A DNA stretch of 64,000 nt from NCBI RefSeq assembly GCF_014489575.1, contig NZ_CP060789.1:62001-126000 (forward strand), read 5' to 3'. The position numbers and the translations under genes are program-made. Source of the stretch: Tessaracoccus defluvii. GTDB taxonomy: Bacteria; Actinomycetota; Actinomycetes; Propionibacteriales; Propionibacteriaceae. The notes beneath the pieces were generated by a model, which did not search any database, was not told where the DNA came from, and saw nothing but the letters and a program-made list of their open reading frames with translations. Position 1 is the stretch's first letter, and the number at the start of each line of letters is the position of its first letter. Shown one piece after another: positions 20,390-29,833 of this stretch.

Positions 20390-20459
20390 GAGGCCGTCCG
20401 GTGTGCGGACGCTCCGGAGACCATGGGGCGGATCGGAGCCGCCCCAGTAGGCTGAACCG

Positions 20460-21686
20460 GTGAAGATCCTCCTGCTCGGCTCCGGCGGTCGCGAACACGC
20501 GCTCGGCCGGTCGCTCGCCGCCGATCCCGCCGTCACCGAACTCCACGCCGCGCCCGGCAACCCGGGTCTGGCCGCCATCGCGACCCTGCACGCCGTCGAC
20601 GCCGCCGCGCCTGCTCCCGTGGTCGATCTGGCCCGGCGGCTGGGCGTCGACCTCGTCGTGATCGGGCCCGAGGCTCCGCTCGTGGCGGGTGTGGCCGACG
20701 CGCTGCGCGCCGCAGGCATCGCCGCGTTCGGCCCCGACGCCGCCGCCGCAGAGCTCGAAGGGTCCAAGGCCTTCGCCAAGCGCGTGATGGAGGACGCCGG
20801 GGTGCCGACGGCCGCCGGCCGCGTCTGCGAGACGCCGGAGGAGGCCGCCGCAGCGCTCGACGAGTTCGGCGCCCCCTACGTCGTCAAGAACGACGGGCTC
20901 GCCTCGGGCAAGGGGGTCGTCGTCACGAACGACCGCGCCGAGGCCCTCGCCCACGCCGCGTCCTGCGGGCGCGTCGTCATCGAGGATTTCCTCGACGGCC
21001 CCGAGGTGTCGCTGTTCGCCATCTGTGACGGCGAACGCGCCGTCCCGCTGCTGCCCGCGCAGGACTACAAGCGCGTCGGCGACGGCGATGCGGGCCCCAA
21101 CACCGGCGGCATGGGCGCCTACTCGCCGCTCCCGTGGGCCGAGGCCGGGCTCAGCGACCAGATCATGGCCGAGGTCGTCGCCCCGACGCTCGCGGAGATG
21201 CGCCGTCGCGGCACGCCGTTCGTCGGCCTGCTGTACGCGGGCCTCGCGCTGACGTCGAAGGGCCTGCGGGTCGTCGAGTTCAACGTGCGCTTCGGCGATC
21301 CGGAGACCCAGGCCGTCCTGTCGCTGCTCGAGACGCCGCTGGCCGGGATCCTGCTGGCCGCCGCGCGCGGTTCGCTGGATGAGATCGGGCCGCTGCGCTG
21401 GCGTGACGGCGCCGCCGTCGTCATCGTCGAGGCCGCAGAGGGCTACCCCGGGACCCCGACGACCGGCACCGCGATCGGGCTTCCCGCCGACGAGGCCGAC
21501 GCCTACGTGCTGCAGGCAGGCACCCGCCTCGACGGAGAGACGCTCGTGTCGGCCGGGGGCCGGGTCCTCGGCGTCGTCGGCCGGGGCGCGGACGTCGACG
21601 CCGCCCGCGCGAACGCGTACGGGCTGCTGGCGAAGGTCGATCTGCCGGGCGGCTTCCACCGCGGCGACATCGGCGTCCCCCACTGA
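20460..21686 (+). CDS. purD: Phosphoribosylamine-glycine ligase (GARS)
   Basis: 408 residues with the ATP-grasp layout. Motifs: KILLLGSGGREHAL at the N-terminus, VIGPEAPLVAG, the ATP-binding KNDGLASGKGVVV, QDYKRVGDGDAGPNTGGMG near residue 200, and VEFNVRFGDPETQ (metal ligands). It joins phosphoribosylamine and glycine in purine synthesis. The GTG start at 20460 begins the conserved first strand. It converges with the helicase gene, the two stops being 12 bp apart, with no obvious terminator between them. Confidence 0.96.
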   Translation: MKILLLGSGGREHALGRSLAADPAVTELHAAPGNPGLAAIATLHAVDAAAPAPVVDLARRLGVDLVVIGPEAPLVAGVADALRAAGIAAFGPDAAAAELEGSKAFAKRVMEDAGVPTAAGRVCETPEEAAAALDEFGAPYVVKNDGLASGKGVVVTNDRAEALAHAASCGRVVIEDFLDGPEVSLFAICDGERAVPLLPAQDYKRVGDGDAGPNTGGMGAYSPLPWAEAGLSDQIMAEVVAPTLAEMRRRGTPFVGLLYAGLALTSKGLRVVEFNVRFGDPETQAVLSLLETPLAGILLAAARGSLDEIGPLRWRDGAAVVIVEAAEGYPGTPTTGTAIGLPADEADAYVLQAGTRLDGETLVSAGGRVLGVVGRGADVDAARANAYGLLAKVDLPGGFHRGDIGVPH

Positions 21687-21698
21687 GAGGCTCGCCCC

Positions 21699-24600
21699 TC
21701 AGCTGACCGGGCCAGGCCCGTCGTGGCGGGGCGGACGCAGATCGATCGTCGCGACGTCGGTGCCGCTGACACCGCGCAGCTGCAACAGCTCGAGCATGTC
21801 CTCCTGCCGTGGCTGGCCGAGGGCCAGGCGGTACAGGGCCAGGGAGTTGGTCAGCTGCTGATACTTCGCCTGATCCCGGCTGAGCGGGTAGCGGGCGATG
21901 ACCCGCTCCACGCGCGCCTCGCCGGTGCCGGGCTGCGACGGGTAGCACCACCACGGCGCGAACTCGCCCCAGTCGCCGCCGGACGAGGCGGCGGACGAGG
22001 CGGCGGACGCGGCCTCGAACGCCGCGGCCCAGGGGTCCGGGGCGGTGGAAGCCAACACGTCGGACCAGTGCCGCCCGGCCACGTTGCGGCGCACCGCGTG
22101 ACCGCCGAACCGGTTGACCCGGCCCTCCCTCTGCTCGAAGTCGACCGGATTCGAGGGCAGGTTCCAGTGGACGACGCTGTGGCACCACCAGTGGAAGTCG
22201 ATCCCCTCCTGGCCGACGCTCGTCGTCGCGAGCACGAACGGCGCGAACGGTGAGTTGAACGCGGCCCGCACCTCGCTCTGCCGGGCGGCCTGCTGTGAGT
22301 CCTCGGCTGCGCTCGCGCCGCCGTACCGGAGGGCGAACCGCGCGGGCAGGGGGATCTGCTCGCGTGCCGCGCTGGTGTCGTGCGCGACGTAGCGCGCCGG
22401 CCGCAACGACACCGCCCCGTCGAAGCGGGTGACGATCAGCTCGAGCGCCGCGTCGTCGACCTCGCGGCCGCCCAGCTCGCTGCGCAACTGGAACAGGTAC
22501 TCGTCGACCACGGCCTGCAGATTCCCGTCGGCGCAGTAGGAGAGGAGGGACCGCCAGTAGGGCGCCTTGCCGGGGTAGGCGGCCAGGATCGGCCCCACCG
22601 AGTCCTCGCGGTTGAAGAAGCGGCGCAGCGCATCCGCCAGCCGGAAGGCGGCTCTCCACCGACCGGGGGCCGTCGATGAGCCGCCCGCGATCCGCTCCAC
22701 GGCGCGCAGAGCGGTGACGCCGGGGGCGAAGGCGGCCAACAGCGCCAGGTCCCGATGGGTGAGGGGGTCGGCCGACGACGCGGCCGCCGCCCGCTCTACG
22801 TGGGCGCGGAGGCCGAGGCTGGCGGTGTCGCCGTCGTCCGCAGTGACCGCCGTCACGGCGTCCAGGGGGTTCACCCCCTCCGGGACCAGCCCCGGGACCG
22901 AGAAGAAGGCGTCCCAGGGGCGGGTCGTCCGGGGCCCGTTGGGTAGCGCCGCCTGGGTGTGACGCAGAAGCTCGGGGCGGCTGACGGCGCGGCCGGCCCG
23001 TCGCGCGGCGGCGAGCGGATCGCCCAGGCGGGCCAGCTCCGGGTGTGGCCAGAACAGTGCCAGCGTCGACAGAGAGCCGGCCCCGCCGTCGACCTGGCGG
23101 TACGTGAGGCGGCTGCTGTACTCCTCCCGCTCGCTCGTGGCCCGGGCCACGGACCGGTCCGCGACGTACGACAGCAACGACGCCACGGCGGTCGGGACCC
23201 CGGACCAGGCCGAGAACACCAGGCGTTTGGTCACCCCACCCAGGTCCGCCGACGCCCGGCCCACCTCCCGGTACACCCGGCCGGGCTTGAGGTACGGCAT
23301 CGACGGCGGCATCCACAGCAGGCGCCACCAGCCCCGCCCGACCGTCTCGTCCGCCAGAGCCCGCAGGTACCCGTTGCCGAGATCGAGCCATTCGCGCGCC
23401 TCGATCCGCTCGCGCGTGAGCGCCCTGGTCCGGCCGAGGATCTGCTCGGCCTCTGCCCCGCGGGGAGTTCCGAACCATTCGCGGGCCCGGACACCCGGCC
23501 TGTAGTTGTCCATGAAGTTCGCGAAGTACGGGATCGACTTCCAGTATTCCAGGCTGACCGGCGCGCCGATGGCGTCGCCGAACCGGCGCAGGTCGGCGTA
23601 CTCGCGCAGGTCGTCGGCTGTGGGTGGCGGAACGTCGAGGAGCCGTGGGGTCGTGCCGACGGCGCTGTCGGGGCGCTCGGAGCGCGACATGACGGGCAGA
23701 AGGGCCTCGCGGACCGCGGTGGCCGCCGCGAGGCCGTCGTCGCCGCCCAGCAGCGCCCCGCGGTAGTCGGCCAGCGTCGCGCGCACCCTGTCGGCGCCGG
23801 TGACGTCGTGGGCGAACAGGAAGTCGATGGTGGCGAAGAAGTCCCGGTAGTGGTCGTCGTCGATCTCGTCGCTGTTCGTGAAGGGCTTGTAGGGGGTGGC
23901 GGACAGCAGCAGGGTGCGGGCGCCCGGGAACGAGAACATCGCGCCCGCCAGTTCTCCCGCCTCCCCGAGCGGGGGTCGAGCAGATGTCTGAACCGTTGGA
24001 ACTCGTCGAGGATGACCAGATCGGGCTCGAGCGCGCCGATGCTGGCCTCTGCGAGGCTGTGCCGCAGCCCACTGATCAGCGCCGTCGCCCCGGCCTTGAG
24101 CTCGGGCGGCATCGTGTCGGTATCGCCGAGCAGGTCGATCAGGCCCAGCAGCCGATCGCGGTGCGCCGCCCGGTAGTCGCGTTCGAAGGGGGCGAGGATC
24201 GACGGGTCGATGGTTCCGCCGGTGCCGGCGACCATGTCGTCGACGTAGCGCTGGAAGTTCGCGCGGCTGGCCACCGACCCCTGCAGGAGCGTCCGCAGCG
24301 CCCACCGACCCCGCCTGTCCAGTTGCTCGATCCGCTCGATGATCAGTGTGAGCAGGGCCCGCTCCGGCGCATTGCCCTGCGCGAATCCCCCTCGGGCATG
24401 GAGGTCGCGGGGGTGAAGGCGATGAGGTTCACCTTCTTGCCCTCGCCGCTGTGGGCGTTCAGTCGTGCAGCGTCGCGGGCCATGAGCGTGAGCCTGCTCG
24501 CCATGCGCACGTCGGGGTCGCCCGTGACGTTCAGCCGCTGCAGATTCTGGTTGGCCAGGTCGAGGTTGGAGCAGATGTAGATGACGTCGATGCGTCCGAC

Positions 24601-24804
24601 GGAGTCGTCGCGGTGGAGGTGGTCGATGGCCCTGGCGACGACGCCGCGGGCGATGATCGACTTCCCGAGCCCCGTCTCGTCGGCGACGAGGAACCGGCCG
24701 GAGCCAGCCGCGTCCCCGTACAGGCGATCCAGGGCGTGTTCCACCGCGTCGCGCTGAAAGCCCTTGAGACCCGCCATCACGTGCGCGAGATCCATCCGGC
24801 TCAC
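21699..24804 (-). CDS. Large SNF2/DEAD-like helicase, third gene of a DUF6361-PLD-helicase module (two frameshifts)
   Basis: About 1035 residues after repair of two one-base losses, one in the G run near 24376 and one in the C run near 23976. Superfamily 2 motifs are in order: FQRDAVEHAL (Q-like), Walker A VADETGLGKSIIARG (residues 40-54), motif II VILDEFQRF (near 265), motif III LLLSATPYKPF (near 303), and motifs V-VI TTSVGQEGIDFHWW and DFEQREGRVNRFGG (near 890). It would be an ATP-driven translocase on nucleic acid. The GTG at 24804 shares GTGA with the stop of the PLD gene and has AAGGAGG upstream; ATG 24795 is the alternative. About 500 residues between motifs III and V are not recognised and could hold a specificity domain. 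The coupling to a phospholipase D-like gene suggests joint action on foreign DNA. Confidence 0.85.
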
Positions 24805-26576
24805 CGCCCCGCCTCCTTGGCCAACGACCGGTGCGCCTGCCACAGCGCGGCCCAGAGCGCGTCGAAGCCCTCCGGAAGGACGTCCCGCTTGGAGTCGCGC
24901 AGGTAGCGGACGAGACGGTCGACGTCGGCGAGGCCGGCATGGTCGCCGGCGACCGCCTGCACAAGCGGCTCGAAGAGGCCTGTGGCATCGAGCGGGGAGC
25001 CCCCGGGACCCGTGGCGCCCCAGCCTGTCGTCGTCGCCGCCGCCTCGCCGAGGCGCTCGAACTCGAGGAGGAGCGCGACGAAGCGCTGGAAGGCTGCGGG
25101 ATCGCCCAGCTTCCGGGCGACGATCGCCTCCTGGCGGCCCGCCGGATCGTTCTCCAGCCGGGCGAGGAGCACGGTCGAGCGGAAGCGGCCCTCCGCCCTG
25201 GCCGTGACGAGGAGGAAGGGGGTGACCTCCGCCAGCTCGAGACCCTCGACGACGGTGGGGGCGGAGTGCGGGCCGGGTGGCCACGCGCGGCGCTGGCCCT
25301 CCACCGTCACCGGGGCCCAGTCGAGGGTCACATCAGGGGACGCGCCGGGCACGGACGGATCGGCGCCGACGAGCAGGCGGAACCCTTCGGCCATCGGTTC
25401 CGTCCGGATCCGGACGGGTGTGGCGGCGACGGTGGCCAACGCGCGATCGAGCATCCGGTCGAGCTCGGCATGGGGATCGGGCTCTGGCAACGGCTGCTGC
25501 TCGTGGTCGATGAGGAGATCGCCGAGCGCGGAGACGGTCGCATCGATGCCGAGGGTGTCGATCCTGCCGCGCAGCGTCACCATCGCCTCGACGTTGCGGG
25601 TCAGACCGGCGTCCGTCGCGTTCTGGGACCCGATGCGGGCATACGCGCTGCCCCAGTACTCGACCACGGTCAGCTTGGCGTGCAGCCCCGTCAGCTGCTC
25701 GCCTGCGTGCGACCCCGCGGTGCCGTCGTCGTCCGGTTCCGTGAGCCCGGTGGAGGCGTCGAACGACGTCAGGTGCAGGCGCGGGCCCAGGGCCGTCGAG
25801 GGCAGCTGGTCGAGGGTCTCGGCGCGGGAGATGAGGTGTGACGGCCGCCGCAGGGCGCCGAGTTTCCTCAGGCCGCCCTCACTCACGAAGGGCGACACGA
25901 CGAGCATCCGGCCGCCCTTGAGCTGAGGCTCGGGGTCCTCGCCGAGCCCCCAGACCTCGAATCCCAGATCCGAGACGCCGTCGGGATGTTCCCATTCGAC
26001 GGCGGCGAGCCGGCCGGCCAGAGCCTCGAGCGACCTCCGTCGTCCGGTCGGCATGGGGTTGACGGTGAGAGTGGGAAGCGCCAGGAGAAGGCGGGTGAGG
26101 GGTGCGTTCCTGGCGGGCGCGTCCGGGTGTGACGACGGGGTGCCGTCGAGCCTGACCGCGGCGTCCCAGGAGCGATCGAACGTGAGGTTGCGGCTGGCGC
26201 ACAGGAACCGGTAGCACCGCTCATCGTCGCGGGCGAACTCCAGGAACCAGACCTTCGGATGGAACACCCCGCCCGGGCGGGTGGTGACCGGGTGGATCAT
26301 CGGCTCCAGGAAGACCACGAGATCGGTCCGGGGATGCCCGAACGACAGTGCCCCGGCCTGGGCGAAGACATCGATGCGGTCAGCGGCGCGGGCGATGGAG
26401 CCCAGAACCCCGAGTTCGTCGTCGACCCGGTCCCGCTGCGCCGCCAGCGACATGGGGACGCGCAGCGCAGCCTGCAGGTCGAGCGTGAACGTGGTGCCGA
26501 CAGCGTGCTCGAGCCGCCAGCCACGCGGCGGTCGCAGGAGCTCCGTCAGGGCCGAGCGGTTGTCCGGCTCAAGCAT
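24801..26576 (-). CDS. Phospholipase D-like (HKD) protein, putative nuclease
   Basis: 591 residues with two degenerate HKD motifs as in PLD-superfamily nucleases. The first has His106 and Lys108 in GVFHPKVWFLEF followed by CASRNLTFD (128-130 SRN). The second has His299 and Lys301 in TGLHAKLTVVEYW followed by GSQNATDAG (316-324). This H-x-K...N layout is shared with PLD proteins found beside restriction and DISARM-type helicases. The ATG at 26576 overlaps the DUF6361 stop in ATGCTTGA, and the gene's stop overlaps the helicase start. The C-terminal 250 residues are not recognised. A nuclease role is inferred; a phosphatidyl transferase is unlikely, as there is no signal peptide or membrane segment. 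Confidence 0.82.
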   Translation of the reverse strand: MLEPDNRSALTELLRPPRGWRLEHAVGTTFTLDLQAALRVPMSLAAQRDRVDDELGVLGSIARAADRIDVFAQAGALSFGHPRTDLVVFLEPMIHPVTTRPGGVFHPKVWFLEFARDDERCYRFLCASRNLTFDRSWDAAVRLDGTPSSHPDAPARNAPLTRLLLALPTLTVNPMPTGRRRSLEALAGRLAAVEWEHPDGVSDLGFEVWGLGEDPEPQLKGGRMLVVSPFVSEGGLRKLGALRRPSHLISRAETLDQLPSTALGPRLHLTSFDASTGLTEPDDDGTAGSHAGEQLTGLHAKLTVVEYWGSAYARIGSQNATDAGLTRNVEAMVTLRGRIDTLGIDATVSALGDLLIDHEQQPLPEPDPHAELDRMLDRALATVAATPVRIRTEPMAEGFRLLVGADPSVPGASPDVTLDWAPVTVEGQRRAWPPGPHSAPTVVEGLELAEVTPFLLVTARAEGRFRSTVLLARLENDPAGRQEAIVARKLGDPAAFQRFVALLLEFERLGEAAATTTGWGATGPGGSPLDATGLFEPLVQAVAGDHAGLADVDRLVRYLRDSKRDVLPEGFDALWAALWQAHRSLAKEAGR

Positions 26577-27728
26577 CGCGTTCCAGGCCGTCGTGGATGT
26601 CGAGCAGGATGCGCCTGGCCTGTGGCCAGCGGAACTCCAACTCCATCGCGCCCGACGCGCCGCCCCACTGGGAGAGGCGTCTGCGGTTGCCGAGCCGGGC
26701 CTGGGAACGCTTGTGCCGCCGCTCCCGCTCCCGGATGAAGCTCCGGACCTGCGGGGCGTCGGCAAGGTCGTGGGCGCTCTGGTTGCCGAGGAGACGGACC
26801 CACCCTCGACGAACACGCGCGTCGCCGGGGGCACGCGGACCGCTTGCTGCGCGAGCCAGCGCCACAGCCAGGCCGTGCTCCAGTCGAGCAGACCGATCGT
26901 CTCGGCGTTCGCGGCCCAGTCCTCCAGCCTCTGTCGGTAGTCGGGCAGCCGCGGTGGCGGGGTGAGCCCCAGCGCGGGGAGCTCCTCGGCCAGCAGCAGG
27001 TTGTAGACGAGCGCCGCGCCGTGCAGCGCTGCCGCGAACATCCTCCCGTGGTGGACCAGGGCGGCGATCTCGCCAGGGGCGCCGAGGACCGCAGGTTCCT
27101 GCCAGAGATCGCCGCTCCCGCTGGGGCGATGATCCAGGAGCCAGGCGAGGAGGCTGTCGTCTGCGGTGGCGAGCATGCGGTCCCGCAGGAAGCGGGCCTC
27201 CACAAGGGTCAGGTCGAAGCCGCCAGGCACCTCGCTGGGGAAGCCTTCGGGCACCGGCGGCAGGCTGGCGACCCAGGCCGACGCCGGACGTCGTGCGGCA
27301 TCGTCCTCCCGGAGCCTGTGTGGAACGGGAGAAAGCGCGGCGTCGGGGTCCAGCAGGATGCCCCACCGGGTGAGCGGTGCCCAGTAGACCGAACCGGGGA
27401 GGCGCTTGAGCCCGGTGCCGCTGACTCTGCCGAAAGCACCGTCCAGCCCTGAGAGGGGCGCGATGAGGCGTCGTTCGTGCCAATCCGCAGTCCAGGCCGG
27501 ATCGCTCGACGCCACCGCCAGCTGGTAGCACCAGGGGATGAAGAGGAGGTAGCGGGCGCGGGTCAACAGCGTGGAGGTGCCGGGGAAGAGACCGTCGGCG
27601 ATGGCGTCGCGGATGACGCCGATCCCGAGCTCGTCGCGGCTCTCGCGGTCGAGGAACAGCTCGACGATCTCCCGCATCCGGCGCTGCTCCTCGACCGAGG
27701 CGTCAAGCCAGCTGATCGTCGAGGCCAC
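26569..27728 (-). CDS. DUF6361-like protein, first gene of the module (one frameshift)
   Basis: About 386 residues after repair of a one-base loss near 26806, where RVFVEGG continues as WVRLLGNQSAHD in the next frame. The N-terminus STISWLDASVEEQRRMREI, the segment ESRDELGIGVIRDAIADG and LFPGTSTLLTRARYLLFIPW match what I recall of DUF6361, a family of unknown function. The GTG at 27728 is chosen because AAAGGA precedes it and family members start at this Ser-Thr-Ile-x-Trp. It overlaps the PLD gene by 8 bp, and the PLD gene overlaps the helicase by 4 bp, so the three products are made together. It could be the sensor or adaptor of the system. No catalytic motif is seen. Confidence 0.75.
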
Positions 27729-27896
27729 GGCTTCCTTTCGGGGCGTTTGCCTCACTCTAGCCATCCGGCGCGGGGCGGCGGGGGTGGCGTGCGCCGTTTC
27801 AGTTCGCGGTTACGACGGGCCCCATCTCCGCCCCGGCGCCGGCATGCCACACTGAGCGGCACCGGGCCGTCCCATGCCCGGCCGAAGGAGGCCGAA

Positions 27897-29009
27897 GTGA
27901 GTCCGACACGAAGGAGCCTGCTCGCAGCCGGCCTCCTGGCAGGCCTGGCGGGGTGCGCCCCCGAGACGGTGGCCTCGCCGTCGCCGACCACCGCGCCGCC
28001 GGACCCCACGACCCCGGCCCCGGCCCCGACGCCGTCACCCAGCCCGTCGCCGTCGCCGACCCCCGTGCCACGCGCGCCCCTGACGGGTCTGCCCGTGTCC
28101 GACACGACGGTCCTGGCCCGGCCCGCCGTCGCCGTGAAGGTGCCGAACCTCAAGGCCGAACAGCCGCAGTGGGGGCTCGACGTCGCCGACGTCGTCTTCT
28201 GCCAGCCCAACGGTGAGGGCTCTACCCGGCTGTGTCCCGTCTTCCACAGCGACTACCCGGAGGCGGTCGGCCCTGTGCGGTCGATCCGGCCCGCCGACGT
28301 CCCGCTGCTGTCGCCGATCTTCCCGCTGCTGGCCAACACCGGCGCCGCCGAGTGGGTGATGAACTACCTGGAGGCGCATGCGGAACGCATCGAGAAGATG
28401 ACCTACCTCGACTTCAAGAAGACTGAGGCCTTCTCGGTCGATCAGGACAGGCTCTACCGGGCCAACGGACGCACGCAGTACGACCGGGCGATCCAGGCGC
28501 ACCCCGCGGGCATGGCGGCGTTGGCCGAGCGGGCCGGCGCTCCCGGCGCGTACCTCAGCTTCGCCGCCGATGCAGCCTCAGCCTCCACCGCGACCGGCGC
28601 GGCCGCCACCTCCGTCGCGATCCCGTACGCCTCGGGACACAAGGCCGACATGTCGTACGACTTCGACGAGACGACCGGCCGCTACCTGCGCAGCCAGCCC
28701 TGGGGCGAGCACCTGCTCGCCGACGACACCCGGGTGGACGCCGACAACGTGCTGATCGTCCGCGTGAAGTGGGAGTACGACAAGATCTGGCGCGGCTCGG
28801 GCGCGGCCGACCCGGTACTCGACCTCATCGACACCGACGGCGACTTCAGCTGCCTCAACGGCGGGCGGATCGTCGAGGGCACCTGGTCGAAGGGGGCCAT
28901 CGACGAGCCGTTCACGTTCCTGACCGCTGACGGTGCGCCTCTGCTGCTGGCGCCGGGCCGGACCTGGATCGAGCTGCCGCGTCCGACCGCCGACGTCGTG
29001 GTGGCCTGA
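27897..29009 (+). CDS. DUF3048 lipoprotein (YerB-like)
   Basis: 370 residues. An Arg-rich start (SPTRRSLLAAGLLAGLAGC) ends in the lipobox LAGC, so it is anchored outside the membrane. A Pro/Ser/Thr-rich spacer (about residues 25-60) is followed by the DUF3048 N-terminal domain (RPAVAVKVPN, PVRSIRPAD) and C-terminal domain (NVLIVRVKWE, GTWSKGAIDEPFTFL). Its function is unknown. GTG at 27897 has GAAGGAGG upstream. It diverges from the DUF6361 gene across a 168-bp gap that should hold the promoters of both; I see no clear operator there. Confidence 0.88.
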   Translation: MSPTRRSLLAAGLLAGLAGCAPETVASPSPTTAPPDPTTPAPAPTPSPSPSPSPTPVPRAPLTGLPVSDTTVLARPAVAVKVPNLKAEQPQWGLDVADVVFCQPNGEGSTRLCPVFHSDYPEAVGPVRSIRPADVPLLSPIFPLLANTGAAEWVMNYLEAHAERIEKMTYLDFKKTEAFSVDQDRLYRANGRTQYDRAIQAHPAGMAALAERAGAPGAYLSFAADAASASTATGAAATSVAIPYASGHKADMSYDFDETTGRYLRSQPWGEHLLADDTRVDADNVLIVRVKWEYDKIWRGSGAADPVLDLIDTDGDFSCLNGGRIVEGTWSKGAIDEPFTFLTADGAPLLLAPGRTWIELPRPTADVVVA

Positions 29010-29014
29010 CCGGC

Positions 29015-29343
29015 TACCCGGCGGCGACGCCCCCGCGACGCCGGTAGACCGCCATCGCGCCGAGTAGGCGGCGCGAAGTCCTCGGCGAACCCGACGGGGT
29101 CGTCGCCGACGATGTCACGCACGCCTGCGCCGTCGGCCGCAGCGCGTTCCCACAGGTCGGCGAGGTCACCGACCATGGTCACGAGCGTTTCGCCGTCGAC
29201 GATGCCGCCCTGGTACTGCAGGTATAGCAGCAGCGCCTCCGCGGCGAGGCGGTGGGCGTCGGGCAGGGCGGCGATCCGCGCCATGGCCTGCCGGTACTGC
29301 TTCTTCTGCTCGATGGGTCCGGTGATGGTCTAGATCCAGCTCA
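29015..29343 (-). pseudogene. DUF1048-type protein with TAG at codon 5 and a 3' frameshift
   Basis: Reading from the ATG at 29343 gives MSWI, then TAG, then TITGPIEQKKQYRQAMARIAALP. DUF1048 proteins usually begin WIEKI, so one G-to-T change in a GAG codon would explain the stop. The rest (LLLYLQYQGGIVDGETL, ADLWERAAADGAGVRDIVGDD) fits the family. Near 29060 the frame runs on into DUF3048 antisense; shifting one base gives a short tail ending at 29015. A start at ATG 29284 would bypass the TAG but lose about 20 conserved residues. DUF1048 genes usually follow a PadR regulator and precede an ABC exporter; no exporter is present, so this pair may be decaying. Confidence 0.6.
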
Positions 29344-29692
29344 TGTCAGTGCTCCCGTGATGGGGTGTCGTCGGGGCGCGGAGCTCTCCGATGCGCTCGG
29401 AGAGGAACTCCCACGTCCTCCAGAAATCGTCGAGTTGCTCCCGGCCGCGCGGGTTCAGCGTGTAGACCTTCCGCGGCGGGCCCTTCTCGGAGGGGACCTT
29501 CTCCACGTCGACGCAGCCCCGCTGCTCGATCCTCACCAGGAGGGCGTAGATGGTGCCCTCGGCGATGTCGGCGAAGCCCCGGTCCCGGAGAGAGGCCGTG
29601 ATCTCGTAGCCGTAGGCGGGGCGGCGGGAGAGGATGGCCAGCACGATGCCCTCGAGCGTCCCCTTGAGCATCTCCGTGTCCTGGCGTGCCAT
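29330..29692 (-). CDS. PadR-family transcriptional regulator
   Basis: 120 residues. The winged helix is typical: MLKGTLEGIVLAILSRRPAYGYEI, in two pieces, then IAEGTIYALLVRIEQRGCV and GPPRKVYTLNPRGREQLDDFW. The C-terminal helix is short, as in the small (s)PadR group. Its frame runs into the DUF1048 start and ends at the TAG discussed there, so the last residues (STDMSWI) may not belong to the true protein. PadR proteins repress their own operon and neighbouring transport genes. The inverted repeat at 29721-29736 lies upstream of its start. Confidence 0.85.
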   Translation of the reverse strand: MARQDTEMLKGTLEGIVLAILSRRPAYGYEITASLRDRGFADIAEGTIYALLVRIEQRGCVDVEKVPSEKGPPRKVYTLNPRGREQLDDFWRTWEFLSERIGELRAPTTPHHGSTDMSWI

Positions 29693-29720
29693 GTCCCACC
29701 CCTGCTACCTAGTGTCAGTG

Positions 29721-29736
29721 ACTACTGGTACGTAGT
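29721..29736. promoter_or_regulatory. Inverted repeat ACTAC-N6-GTAGT upstream of padR
   Basis: A 16-bp inverted repeat about 30 bp upstream of the PadR start, inside a short A/T-richer stretch (29701-29747) that otherwise looks like a promoter. PadR proteins bind such short inverted repeats and repress themselves. Only position and symmetry support the call. Confidence 0.45.
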
Positions 29737-29833
29737 AAGACTGAGTAGCGGGGTGCGCAAGAGGTCCGGGGGCCGGTTCCGGACGCGGACGACCCCGCCC
29801 GCAGGAGTGCGGACGGGGTCGGGTCGGGTCGGA

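Noticed and set aside
21699..27728. The three-gene module considered as a classic DISARM or type I restriction system
   Set aside because: No methyltransferase, DUF1998 protein or specificity subunit is encoded nearby, and DUF6361-like proteins are not part of those systems as I know them.
29284..29343. TAG in DUF1048 considered as a recoded sense codon
   Set aside because: No other in-frame TAG was seen in genes of the window, and TAG ends normal genes here such as padR and the HNH gene. A point change or sequencing error is simpler.
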